A stretch of 64,000 nt of DNA, taken from Tenacibaculum sp. SZ-18 (GTDB lineage Bacteria > Bacteroidota > Bacteroidia > Flavobacteriales > Flavobacteriaceae). Positions 9,792-18,323 of the stretch are shown here, one piece after another. Each line of letters opens with the position of its first letter. Within the stretch, counting starts at the first letter, position 1. The position numbers were made by a program, and so were the translations under genes. The stretch covers positions 502,888 to 566,887 of the forward strand of contig NZ_CP019335.1 in assembly GCF_002813915.1 (NCBI RefSeq). Reading direction: 5' to 3'. A model generated the notes under the pieces. The model was not told the origin of the DNA and made no database searches. It was given only the letters and a program-made list of their open reading frames with translations.

Positions 9792-11140
9792 TGGATTTAA
9801 AAAATATACATAACGTTTATTTTATCGGTATCGGTGGTATCGGAATGAGTGCTTTGGCAAGGTATTTTTTTAAAAACTATAAAAAAGTAGCAGGTTATGA
9901 TAAAACACCTTCTCCTTTAACAAAAGAACTTGAAAATTTAGGAATTGAAATTCATTATGATGATAATCTCTCTTTGGTTTCTCAAAACTTTCTAAATAAA
10001 GAAAATAGTATCGTAGTTTATACGCCTGCTATTCCAAATAGTCATAAAGAATTGTCTTATTTCCTGCAAAACGATTTCCATGTTTTGAAAAGAGCGGAAG
10101 TTTTAGGGAAAATTACCGAGAATACATTTTGTTTAGCGGTAGCTGGTACTCATGGAAAAACAACAACAAGTTCTATTTTAGGACATATCATGCAGCCGTT
10201 TAATGCAACTTCTTTTTTAGGAGGAATTACGGAGAATTATAATTCAAATTTGATTCTTGGAAAAGATGAAGTTTCTGTTGTTGAAGCAGATGAATATGAT
10301 CGTTCTTTTTTGCAGTTATCACCGAATATTGCATGTGTAACTTCTATGGATGCTGATCATCTAGATATCTATGGAGAACATAATTCTTTGTTAGAATCAT
10401 TTAAAGAATTTTCTAACAAAGTCACAGAGAAATTAATTGTAGCTAAGGGACTTGAATTAGAAGGGTTAACTTATGCTATTGATGAGGATGCTGATTACAA
10501 AGCTTTCAATTTAAGAGTGGGTAATGGTGCGTATCTTTTTGATGTTGCTACTCCACAAGGAATTATTACTGATATTGAGTTTAGTTTACCAGGAAGGCAT
10601 AATATCATGAACGCTTTGGCTGCTTTGGGGATGGCAAATTGTTATGGTGTTTCTTTAGAAGATATTAAATCTCAGTTAAAAACGTTTGCTGGAGTTCAGA
10701 GACGTTTTTCATATAAAATAAAAGAAGATAATTTAGTTTTAATAGATGATTATGCACATCATCCGACAGAGATAAAAGTAGTTGCGTCAGCAGTTAGGGA
10801 AATGTATCCTGATAAGAAAGTCTTGGCTGTTTTTCAACCTCATTTATATTCAAGAACTAAAGATTTTATTGAAGAGTTTGCCTACGAGTTGTCAAAATTT
10901 GATGATTTGGTTTTGTTAGATATTTATCCTGCTCGTGAATTACCCATGGAAGGAGTAACATCAAAATGGTTACTGAGTAAAATAAAATCTGAAAATAAGT
11001 GTTTGTTGTCTAAGGAAAAGATGAAAAATTATGTGAAAGAGTCAGATGCAAGTGTTGTTTTGATGTTGGGAGCCGGAGATATTGGTCTGTTAGTGAAAGA
11101 AGTAAAAGAAGTAATGATAAATCGTGTAAAAAAAGTATGA
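9791..11140 (+). CDS. murC: UDP-MurNAc--L-alanine ligase MurC
   Basis: First amino acid ligase of the stem peptide pathway, adding L-Ala to UDP-MurNAc. The 449 residues have the N-terminal nucleotide-binding motif FIGIGGIGMSALA, the ATP loop GTHGKTT (119-125), EADEYDRSF, MDADHLDIYG and the C-terminal DDYAHHPTEI and FQPHLYSRT motifs, all typical of MurC. The start is GTG at 9791, sharing a base with the murG stop; the stop overlaps the ftsQ start (ATGA). Confidence 0.97.
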   Translation: MDLKNIHNVYFIGIGGIGMSALARYFFKNYKKVAGYDKTPSPLTKELENLGIEIHYDDNLSLVSQNFLNKENSIVVYTPAIPNSHKELSYFLQNDFHVLKRAEVLGKITENTFCLAVAGTHGKTTTSSILGHIMQPFNATSFLGGITENYNSNLILGKDEVSVVEADEYDRSFLQLSPNIACVTSMDADHLDIYGEHNSLLESFKEFSNKVTEKLIVAKGLELEGLTYAIDEDADYKAFNLRVGNGAYLFDVATPQGIITDIEFSLPGRHNIMNALAALGMANCYGVSLEDIKSQLKTFAGVQRRFSYKIKEDNLVLIDDYAHHPTEIKVVASAVREMYPDKKVLAVFQPHLYSRTKDFIEEFAYELSKFDDLVLLDIYPARELPMEGVTSKWLLSKIKSENKCLLSKEKMKNYVKESDASVVLMLGAGDIGLLVKEVKEVMINRVKKV

Positions 11141-11880
11141 ATAGACAGATAATTATTTCTTCAATATTTGTTTCTTTGCTGCTTGTTTTGTCGATATTAT
11201 ACGGCTTTTCAAAAAATAGAAATTTAGACAGAAATGTGTATTCTATTCAGGTTAATTTTGCTGATGGTGATAATTCATTTTTAACACACGAGACGGTTAA
11301 TAAATTGTTAATACAAAGTGAGGTAGCTGTTATAAACAAAGCAAAAAGAATCATAGATTTACATAGTCTAGAGGAAAAGGTGTTGGCGAATCCATATGTA
11401 GATAAGGCGAAAGTTTTTGTCACACCAGGGGGATTAATTAAAACTCATATTTCACAAAAGGAACCTATAGCCAGAATTATTTCTGGTGACCAGATGTTTT
11501 ATATTGATGATGAAGGATATGAATTTCCATTGTCAACAAATTATTCTGCGCGAGTGCCATTGGTAAAAGGAGAAAATTTATCTTCTAATATTGAAGAAAT
11601 CACGAAGTTAATTCGATTTATTTCTAAAGATGATTTTCTTAAAAAGGAAATTACAGGTGTTCGAGTTACGAATATTAAAGAGTACATCTTACATGTACGA
11701 AGTGGAGATTATACCATTCATTTTGGAAAGTTTGACAACGTGAATGTGAAGTTTAAAAAGTTAAAGGCTTTTTATAATAAATCGTTAAAAGACAAATCGA
11801 TTAATAAATACGAGACAATTAATTTAAAGTACCGCAACCAAGTGGTTTGCACAAAACAAAATCAAGATGGAAAACAATAA
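11137..11880 (+). CDS. ftsQ: FtsQ-like division protein
   Basis: Bitopic protein of 247 residues with one membrane segment at about 5-22 and a mainly beta extracytoplasmic region. FtsQ proteins carry a POTRA domain followed by a beta domain and hold the FtsQBL complex at the septum. Primary similarity to E. coli FtsQ is weak, as usual in Bacteroidetes, so the call rests on topology, length and position between murC and ftsA. It overlaps murC by four bases and ftsA by fourteen. Confidence 0.88.
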   Translation: MNRQIIISSIFVSLLLVLSILYGFSKNRNLDRNVYSIQVNFADGDNSFLTHETVNKLLIQSEVAVINKAKRIIDLHSLEEKVLANPYVDKAKVFVTPGGLIKTHISQKEPIARIISGDQMFYIDDEGYEFPLSTNYSARVPLVKGENLSSNIEEITKLIRFISKDDFLKKEITGVRVTNIKEYILHVRSGDYTIHFGKFDNVNVKFKKLKAFYNKSLKDKSINKYETINLKYRNQVVCTKQNQDGKQ

Positions 11881-13213
11881 AATCGCAGTTGGTTTAGATA
11901 TCGGAACGACCAAAATTGTTGCCATGATTGGACGAAAGAACGAATATGGTAAAATTGAAGTCCTTGGTATTGGAAAAGCGAAAAGCTTGGGTGTAAAGCG
12001 TGGTGTAGTAAATAATATTACTCAAACAATACAGTCGATTCAACAAGCAGTTGATGAGGCAGAAAGTGTTTCGGGACAAAGAATAAATGAAGTAGTTGTA
12101 GGTATTGCGGGTCAACATATAAGAAGCCTGCATCACAGTGATTATATCACTCGTGAACATGCTGATGAAGTAATTGAAGAAAGCGATATCGAGAATTTGG
12201 TAAACCAAGTTCACAAATTGGTAATGTTGCCAGGTGAAGAAATTATCCATGTGTTGCCGCAAGAATTTAAAGTTGACAGTCAGCCCGATATCAAAGAACC
12301 AATCGGTATGTATGGTGGCAGACTAGAAGCAAACTTTCATGTAGTGGTAGGACAAGTTTCGTCAATTCGTAATATCGGAAGATGTGTTAAAAGTGCTGGG
12401 TTAAATTTAAGCGATATCACATTAGAGCCTTTAGCTTCTGCATCAGCGGTTTTAAGTCAAGAAGAAAAAGAAGCAGGTGTTGCTTTAATTGATATTGGTG
12501 GAGGAACAACAGATTTGGCAATTTTTAAAGATGGGATTATCCGTCATACAGCAGTAATTCCTTTCGGGGGAAATGTAATTACTGAAGATATCAAGGAGGG
12601 ATGTTCTATTATTGAAAAACAAGCTGAATTATTGAAAATAAAATTCGGGTCGGCTTGGCCTGGAGAAAATAAAGAAACAGAGATTGTCTCCATTCCAGGA
12701 TTAAGAGGTAGAGAACCTAAAGAAATTACACTCAAGAATCTTTCTAAGATAATTCATGCAAGAGTTCAAGAAATTATTGAGCATGTATATTTAGAAATAA
12801 AAAATTACGGACACGAAACCCAAAAAGGGAAATTGATAGCTGGTATTGTTTTAACAGGAGGAGGATCTCAGTTAAAGCATTTACGTCAGTTAGTCGAATA
12901 TATTACAGGAATGGATACCAGAATCGGATATCCGAATGAACATTTAGCTGGTGATAGTGATGATGTTTTATCAAGCCCGTCTTACGCAACTGCTGTAGGA
13001 CTTTTAATGGAAGGTTTAGAAAAACAATCAACAATTATCGAAGAGGAACCAGTAATTGTTCAGAAACAAGAAGTGAATGCTGATTTAGATCCTGCAGAGG
13101 AATCACAAGAAGTTGTGGAAGAAAAGCAAGAGGAGAAAACTGTGAAACGAGGTAAATCTTTCTTAGAGAAATTTACAGAAAGATTTAAGGAGTTTTTAGA
13201 CAACGCAGAGTAA
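11867..13213 (+). CDS. ftsA: Cell division protein FtsA
   Basis: Actin-like ATPase that tethers FtsZ to the membrane and recruits the divisome. The 448 residues begin with the phosphate-1 motif VGLDIGTTKI, continue with the family SHS2 insert around GIAGQHI, the phosphate-2 motif LIDIGGGTTDLAIF and the adenosine motif LTGGGSQL. After an acidic, glutamate-rich linker (about residues 390-425) the C-terminus is amphipathic (KSFLEKFTERFKEFL), fitting the membrane-targeting helix. It starts inside the ftsQ coding end. Confidence 0.97.
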   Translation: MENNKIAVGLDIGTTKIVAMIGRKNEYGKIEVLGIGKAKSLGVKRGVVNNITQTIQSIQQAVDEAESVSGQRINEVVVGIAGQHIRSLHHSDYITREHADEVIEESDIENLVNQVHKLVMLPGEEIIHVLPQEFKVDSQPDIKEPIGMYGGRLEANFHVVVGQVSSIRNIGRCVKSAGLNLSDITLEPLASASAVLSQEEKEAGVALIDIGGGTTDLAIFKDGIIRHTAVIPFGGNVITEDIKEGCSIIEKQAELLKIKFGSAWPGENKETEIVSIPGLRGREPKEITLKNLSKIIHARVQEIIEHVYLEIKNYGHETQKGKLIAGIVLTGGGSQLKHLRQLVEYITGMDTRIGYPNEHLAGDSDDVLSSPSYATAVGLLMEGLEKQSTIIEEEPVIVQKQEVNADLDPAEESQEVVEEKQEEKTVKRGKSFLEKFTERFKEFLDNAE

Positions 13214-13259
13214 AAAATTAATTAAGAGATAAAGAGTTTAAACAAAAAGAAGAGTTATT

Positions 13260-15158
13260 ATGAGCGCAGAATTTGATAACATTTCATTTGATATGCCAAA
13301 AACACAATCAAACACAATAAAAGTGATTGGTGTTGGAGGTGGAGGTAGCAACGCAGTAAATTACATGTATAATAAACAAATTCACGGTGTTGATTTTGTA
13401 ATCTGTAATACTGATTCCCAAGCATTAGAAAATAGTCCAATACCTAATAAAATTCAATTAGGAGCGCACTTAACTTCTGGTTTAGGTGCTGGAGCCAATC
13501 CTGAAGTTGGAGCACAAGCTGCTGCTGAAAGTATCCAGGAAATTCAGCAGATGTTAAATACACACACAAAAATGGTGTTTATTACTGCTGGAATGGGTGG
13601 TGGTACCGGAACTGGTGCTGCTCCAATTATCGCAAAAATAGCGAAGGATATGGATATCCTAACTGTTGGAATTGTAACAATGCCTTTCCAATTTGAGGGA
13701 AGAATGCGCTCAAAACAAGCTCAAAAAGGAATTGATGAACTTCGAAGAAATGTTGACTCTTTAATAGTTATCAATAATAATAAATTACGCGAAGTATACG
13801 GAAACTTAGGATTTAAATCTGGTTTCTCGAAGGCAGATGAAGTTTTAGCTACTGCAGCGAAAGGAATAGCAGAAGTAATTACACATCACTATAAGCAAAA
13901 TATTGATTTACATGATGCAAAAACAGTATTAGCAAATAGTGGAACTGCTATTATGGGGTCTGCAAGAGAAGCAGGAGATAATCGTGCTAAGAATGCAATT
14001 ATTAAAGCACTTGATTCTCCGTTATTAAATGATAACAAAATTACAGGAGCAAAGAATGTCTTATTGTTAATTGTATCAGGTTCAAACGAGGTTACTTTAG
14101 ACGAAATCGGAGAGATTAACGATTATATTCAAACAGAAGCGGGGTATGATGCAAATATCATTATGGGTATTGGTGAAGATGAAGCTCTAGAAGAAGGAAT
14201 TTCTGTAACTGTTGTAGCAACTGGTTTTGCTCAAGATCAGCAACAAACTATTAATAATGTAGAAACAAAAAAGATTGTTCATACATTAGAAGAAGATCAA
14301 AAAGCTACTTATGATTTCGATCAAAAACCTGTTTTAAAATCTCCAACATTGGATCAGCCTAAACCAACTAAAAAAACAGGAGAGAAAGTTGTTCATATTT
14401 TAGATTTGAATGAGGAGGAAAAAGTAGTTCTTCCAATGTCAGATATTGTGAAAACTACAGAAACTATAAAAAACATAGAAGTTGATTTTGAAGAAGTTTC
14501 GTATGAAAATATTACAGCGGTTCCAGCAGCTGAATTTGTAATAACTAATGTTAAAAAAAAGCAAGAAATTACACAGGGAAAAGAAGTGACTCCTGCGATT
14601 CAACAAAACTTATTATTTGATTTACCCTTAAATTCGTATGAAGAAATTAAGTCAACTCAAACGATAGAAAATGAACTTTTAAAAACAACTGAAGCTATCA
14701 GGAATATTGAGGTAGTTGCTGAAGAGGTAAAACCAGTTTATGAGAAAAGATATGTACTTGACGACTTTGATATACAACCAACAATAGGAAAAAGTTCTGT
14801 TCCCGAAGTAGAGGCGAAGGAAGAGGAAGCATTACAATTTGAGGTTCGAACAAAATCAGAGGGAACTGTAAGTGAAGATAGTTCAAGTGATGAAGCTTCA
14901 CCTTTGAGTTTAACGATTACAGAGTTACAGAGAAGAGCAAAGGAGCGTAGGGAAAAGATGAAAGGATTTAATTATAAATTCTCTGATCAAGTTAATAAGA
15001 ATATTGATGATATTGAGCGTCAACCTGCTTATAAAAGGTTAGGCGTAGATTTAGATACTAATACTAAAATTAGTAAAACGGAAACTCCATTGGATACAAG
15101 TTCGGATGATTTTCCGCTTCGCTCAAATAATTCGTTTCTACATGATAATGTAGATTAA
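13260..15158 (+). CDS. ftsZ: Cell division protein FtsZ with long C-terminal extension
   Basis: Tubulin-like GTPase forming the Z-ring. The GTPase core occupies about residues 1-325: VIGVGGGGSNAVN at the N-terminus, the tubulin signature GGGTGTG at 113-119, FEGRMR, and a T7 loop region (ANSGTAIMG). The protein has 632 residues, far longer than the roughly 380 of E. coli. The extra 300 residues are an acidic, low-order linker with an internal repeat, ending in a conserved-looking tail (RSNNSFLHDNVD) that probably binds FtsA. It lies 46 bases after ftsA and is the last division gene of the cluster; no terminator is visible directly after it. Confidence 0.97.
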   Translation: MSAEFDNISFDMPKTQSNTIKVIGVGGGGSNAVNYMYNKQIHGVDFVICNTDSQALENSPIPNKIQLGAHLTSGLGAGANPEVGAQAAAESIQEIQQMLNTHTKMVFITAGMGGGTGTGAAPIIAKIAKDMDILTVGIVTMPFQFEGRMRSKQAQKGIDELRRNVDSLIVINNNKLREVYGNLGFKSGFSKADEVLATAAKGIAEVITHHYKQNIDLHDAKTVLANSGTAIMGSAREAGDNRAKNAIIKALDSPLLNDNKITGAKNVLLLIVSGSNEVTLDEIGEINDYIQTEAGYDANIIMGIGEDEALEEGISVTVVATGFAQDQQQTINNVETKKIVHTLEEDQKATYDFDQKPVLKSPTLDQPKPTKKTGEKVVHILDLNEEEKVVLPMSDIVKTTETIKNIEVDFEEVSYENITAVPAAEFVITNVKKKQEITQGKEVTPAIQQNLLFDLPLNSYEEIKSTQTIENELLKTTEAIRNIEVVAEEVKPVYEKRYVLDDFDIQPTIGKSSVPEVEAKEEEALQFEVRTKSEGTVSEDSSSDEASPLSLTITELQRRAKERREKMKGFNYKFSDQVNKNIDDIERQPAYKRLGVDLDTNTKISKTETPLDTSSDDFPLRSNNSFLHDNVD

Positions 15159-15210
15159 TATATAGCAAACACAAATTTGAAATCTAGATGAATCAGGGTT
15201 GTTTTATTTG

Positions 15211-15218
15211 TATTTTTG
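15211..15218 (+). promoter_or_regulatory. Promoter -7 box upstream of the YqeY gene
   Basis: TATTTTTG matches the Bacteroidetes -7 consensus TAnnTTTG and lies 25 bases before the ATG at 15244. No convincing -33 TTG is found at the usual spacing, so this is only a candidate. It would give the gene a start independent of the dcw operon. Confidence 0.5.
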
Positions 15219-15243
15219 AAAAGCAGAACAAGAAATTACATAA

Positions 15244-15690
15244 ATGAGCATACAGAAGGAAATTACAGAAAAAATGAAAGAGGCTATGAAGGCTAAAGAT
15301 ACAGTTGGTTTAACTGCTCTGAGAGCTTTAAAGTCGGCTTTTTTATTAGCTAAAACAGAAGCAGGTGCTGGTGAATTAACTGCTGAGCAAGAATTGAAAA
15401 TTATTCAAAAACAAGTGAAGCAGAGAAAAGATAGTGCTCAAGTTTATATTGAACAAAATAGACAAGATTTAGCAGATCCGGAATTAGCTGAAGCTCAGAT
15501 TTTAGAACGGTTTTTACCAGAACCATTAAGTGAAGATGAAATATCAAAAGTTGTTATTGAAGTTATAGCTGAAACTGGTGCTGAAGGAATGAAAGACATG
15601 GGAAAAGTAATGGGGATTGTATCTAAGAAATTAGCTGGTCAAGCTGACGGAAAAACAATTTCTGTAATTGTAAAACAAAAGTTATCTTAG
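15244..15690 (+). CDS. YqeY family protein (GatB/Yqey domain)
   Basis: A 148-residue cytoplasmic protein, entirely one GatB/YqeY domain. Recognisable features are the N-terminal MSIQKEITEKMKEAMKAKD, the central EQELKIIQKQVKQRKDSA, the FLPEPLSEDEI segment and the glycine-rich GMKDMGKVMGIV before the C-terminus. The domain resembles the tRNA-binding tail of GatB, so a role in aminoacyl-tRNA metabolism is suspected, but the function of free-standing YqeY proteins is not settled. Flavobacteria often keep it directly after ftsZ. tRNA-Arg follows ten bases later and may share its transcript. Confidence 0.93.
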   Translation: MSIQKEITEKMKEAMKAKDTVGLTALRALKSAFLLAKTEAGAGELTAEQELKIIQKQVKQRKDSAQVYIEQNRQDLADPELAEAQILERFLPEPLSEDEISKVVIEVIAETGAEGMKDMGKVMGIVSKKLAGQADGKTISVIVKQKLS

Positions 15691-15700
15691 AATAGTTTTC

Positions 15701-15777
15701 GGCCTAGTAGTTCAACTGGATAGAATATCAGATTTCGGCTCTGAGGGTTAGGGGTTCGAATCCTCTCTAGGTCACCA
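15701..15777 (+). tRNA. tRNA-Arg (anticodon TCG), CCA encoded
   Basis: A full cloverleaf folds by eye. The seven-pair acceptor GGCCTAG/CTAGGTC has one G-T pair. The D arm is GTTC/GAAT, and the anticodon stem TCAGA/TCTGA has loop TTTCGGC, giving anticodon TCG. The T arm is AGGGG/CCTCT with loop TTCGAAT. The discriminator base is A at 15774 and CCA follows at 15775-15777, unlike the two tRNA-Glu genes later in the window, which lack CCA. A degenerate copy of its 3' end occurs at 19540-19558. Confidence 0.96.
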
Positions 15778-15816
15778 ATATATTTTTTGCAAACAATAAA
15801 ATTTTTATTAAATATT

Positions 15817-15852
15817 GAAAACCAACAATTTATTGTTGGTTTTCTTTTTTTT
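15817..15852 (+). terminator. Rho-independent terminator after tRNA-Arg
   Basis: A perfect 12-pair hairpin (15817-15828 with 15833-15844, loop TTTA) is followed by eight T residues. It probably ends the yqeY/tRNA-Arg transcript and, in the absence of any earlier terminator, possibly dcw read-through as well. Confidence 0.9.
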
Positions 15853-16083
15853 ATTTGCTAGATGAAAAAAAACGAGCATAAAAATGACCTAACAAACTAC
15901 CCAGAAAATTTATCTGGGAAGTTTTTTAAAAAGTTAGATTATTAAATTTTTCTCAGAACAGGTTATGAATCAATTTATTTTAGAACGAAAGCATAATACT
16001 ATTCCATTCTTCATTTCTAAAAATGAAGTTATTGAGCTTGCTTGTGTTTTTAATTGCGGATGTTTTGGGTTTGATTTTATGAA

Positions 16084-16629
16084 TTATTCGCTCACAGAAC
16101 TCCAATTCTCACCCCTCTTTATTCTATGAATTTGAGTATCGGATACACCAAAACGTCTTGCAATCTTACTTATTTTGTTTCTTTTATTTTTTAATTGTCG
16201 TTTTATTATTTTTACTTTTCCTTCGTTAAGTTTACCTATTTTTTTACTTCTGTTTTCAACGATTTTTTCCCAGTTAGGGTTGTTAAATTGGTGAAGTTCT
16301 TTTTCTCTTTTAGTGGCCCATTTTAAATTTTCTAATCGGTTATCTGTTTTATCATAATTTAAATGTATCACGTAAACCCCATCATTTTGATCTAGAAAAT
16401 GTTCAGCTACGAGTTTATGAACATATCTGCTAGTTGATTTGCCGTTTCGCTTCTGTTTGAGTGGTAAGTTTTGATAGCCGTTAATGTATGTTTTTTTTAC
16501 TTCAAATTCATTTTGACCCTTACAGTTTATAATTCGTCCGTAATTTGATATTTTAAATTTTTCGTTGTCGGCAATTCCTGCGTCGAATTTAATTTTCTTC
16601 CATTCTTCGTTCCAATAATTTCGTATCAT
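16084..16629 (-). CDS. NUMOD4/HNH homing-type endonuclease with C-terminal HTH
   Basis: A 181-residue protein. Residues about 8-35 form a NUMOD4 motif (EEWKKI ... FKISNYGRI). Next comes an HNH nuclease core with the first histidine in RYVHKLVAEHF and the second in VIHLNYDKTDNRLENLKW. From about residue 140 a helix-turn-helix follows (ISKIARRFGVSDTQIHRIK). This is the usual build of free-standing homing endonucleases in phages and bacterial mobile DNA. In most relatives the second histidine is preceded by Asn and followed by Asp two residues later; here it reads IHLN, so activity is uncertain. It stands alone between tRNA-Arg and the Ntn-hydrolase, in a segment that looks inserted. Confidence 0.85.
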   Translation of the reverse strand: MIRNYWNEEWKKIKFDAGIADNEKFKISNYGRIINCKGQNEFEVKKTYINGYQNLPLKQKRNGKSTSRYVHKLVAEHFLDQNDGVYVIHLNYDKTDNRLENLKWATKREKELHQFNNPNWEKIVENRSKKIGKLNEGKVKIIKRQLKNKRNKISKIARRFGVSDTQIHRIKRGENWSSVSE

Positions 16630-16745
16630 TCTAAATATTTTTTGAAATGCACTAAATGTTTAATTACAGAATTTCTATGTATAGCAAGTTCTGTTTACAT
16701 TAGTTTCTCATTTCGAAATTTTTAATCAAAATTATTTCAAATTCA

Positions 16746-17870
16746 TTAACCCTTTTTGTTATCAATTGTAATTGTCTTATAATCTTGAGCTTTACTGACA
16801 TCAAGATTTCTTCTTACAAGTCTTTTTCTTTCGAAGTCTATAGTTTTCAAATCTAATACACGAATCCTGTGGTTATTCATTGTGCGATAATAGTATTTTA
16901 AAGATTTTGTGTCCGCTGCTGTTGTGTATTGAGTGTCCCCTAAAATTGAAGGATCGTGTTTAGTGCCCATGGTACCAATAGGAATATCAAAATTATTTAA
17001 AATTCTAAAAGCTTCGGAAATTGCTCTCTCTCCATTTTCGAGAGCGGTTACAGAATTTCGCATCGCTGTAGCTCTAACAAATCGAGATGGAGGGGTATAA
17101 TCTCCTGGTAAACCCAACATACCACTACCTGCTCCTGTTGGAGTTATTTCGAGTGTACCTATTTTTACAGGTGATATTTCTTCAACACCAATTGAAATGT
17201 AGTTTTTAAGATTGGTTAAATGCCAAGGATAATCGGGGCTATTGGTTAAAACTCCAACAGAATTATCATATATATGTAGTTGTTCGTTAGTATACTCTAT
17301 AATTATACTATTTCCATCTTTATCTGAAACCATGTAGTGTAATGGAGCGGTAATTCCTCCTATTTCTTTTTCAGGTTTTGGAACTACTCGCACCTTTCGA
17401 AGTAGATCTCTTACGTCTTGAGTTGTTTTACAACTAGAAAGTAATAATAAGGCCATTTCACCAGGGGTTATTGATGAATCAGCTTTATCCTTAATAAATG
17501 ATTGATATGAGGCATATCTAGGTAAATAGAGAACAGAAACAGCAAGTCCTTTTTCATTAAGACCATCTGCAACTCGAGGATCTTGAAGTGCATTAATGCC
17601 TACAAATCCATATTTTCCAACCCATGTCATACCAATAATCTTATCTTGTAACTCTGTTCGATAAGTATAATTTCGAGGATAGACCAATAGCTCGGGTTGC
17701 ATATCGTAAGCACCCCATTCCATGGTTCTTGCTTGAATAAAAGCCCCATTCTTACTTTTTAAAGTTATTCCCGTACACTCTGGTAATTCCTTTTTGTTAT
17801 TTAGATTTACCGTAAAACTTAAGTGTACCAAAACACTAAAGAATAATATGATTTTCAAAAAAAATCTCAT
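16746..17870 (-). CDS. Secreted linear amide C-N hydrolase (choloylglycine hydrolase / penicillin V acylase family)
   Basis: N-terminal-nucleophile hydrolase of 374 residues. A signal peptide covers about residues 1-22; the likely nucleophile is C32 (ECTGITLKS), exposed after removal of the leader and a short propeptide. Family features follow: an arginine in QARTMEW, the GLNEKGLAVSVLYLP segment, and an asparagine in VLTNSPDYPWHL at the substrate pocket. Members cleave conjugated bile salts, penicillin V or acyl-homoserine lactones; the substrate cannot be read from sequence. In a marine-type bacterium, N-acyl amide or signal hydrolysis is more likely than bile acid use. It is monocistronic, next to decayed DNA. 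Confidence 0.87.
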   Translation of the reverse strand: MRFFLKIILFFSVLVHLSFTVNLNNKKELPECTGITLKSKNGAFIQARTMEWGAYDMQPELLVYPRNYTYRTELQDKIIGMTWVGKYGFVGINALQDPRVADGLNEKGLAVSVLYLPRYASYQSFIKDKADSSITPGEMALLLLSSCKTTQDVRDLLRKVRVVPKPEKEIGGITAPLHYMVSDKDGNSIIIEYTNEQLHIYDNSVGVLTNSPDYPWHLTNLKNYISIGVEEISPVKIGTLEITPTGAGSGMLGLPGDYTPPSRFVRATAMRNSVTALENGERAISEAFRILNNFDIPIGTMGTKHDPSILGDTQYTTAADTKSLKYYYRTMNNHRIRVLDLKTIDFERKRLVRRNLDVSKAQDYKTITIDNKKG

Positions 17871-17972
17871 GTGATACTCTGTTTTTTTATCAATTAGAAA
17901 AATCTACTTTTAATTTACAAATTAAATTTATTTTGATCTTAATCATATTCATTTATAACTTGACTAGTGCTT

Positions 17973-18323
17973 TTATTTTTGAAGCTCAGTCCTAATAGCA
18001 GTCAAAAATACCTCTTTAACTGTTCCATTAGCAATTATAATGTTTGTTTTTCTTTTTTGTAAGCCTTTATAAACCGGTATCGGTTTAGTTTTATGAGGAA
18101 AATATTTTTAAATTCTTATTATCTCTTTTTAAGAAAGAATCTTTCGAATATTTTTCAATTGTCTGCAATTCAATCAAAGTAATGGTTTGCGAACTATTTT
18201 ATTGTTTTGAATATCCATTTTTAATTCTGTAAAATTAAAACCTTTTGTAAAGTATACTTTTAAGTTTTGCCCATTTTGCAATCAGATCGTAATAGTTACT
18301 TTACCATTTTTAGCACTGTAAAT
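17973..18323 (-). pseudogene. Remnant (3' end) of an unidentified protein gene, broken by two frameshifts and a stop
   Basis: On the minus strand three overlapping open stretches in different frames follow each other: 18323-18174 (50 codons, one internal TGA), 18189-18091 (33 codons) and 18098-17973 (42 codons, ending in TAA). The amino acids look protein-like rather than random, for example LKVYFTKGFNFTELKMDI in the first and TNIIIANGTVKEVFLTAI in the last. Stitched together they give roughly 115 residues. I do not recognise the family. Further upstream (higher coordinates) the frame is lost in stop codons. Confidence 0.45.

Noticed and set aside
18070..18087. Hairpin TAAACCG-GTAT-CGGTTTA
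   Set aside because: No T run on either strand and it lies inside the decayed gene remnant, so a terminator role is unsupported.
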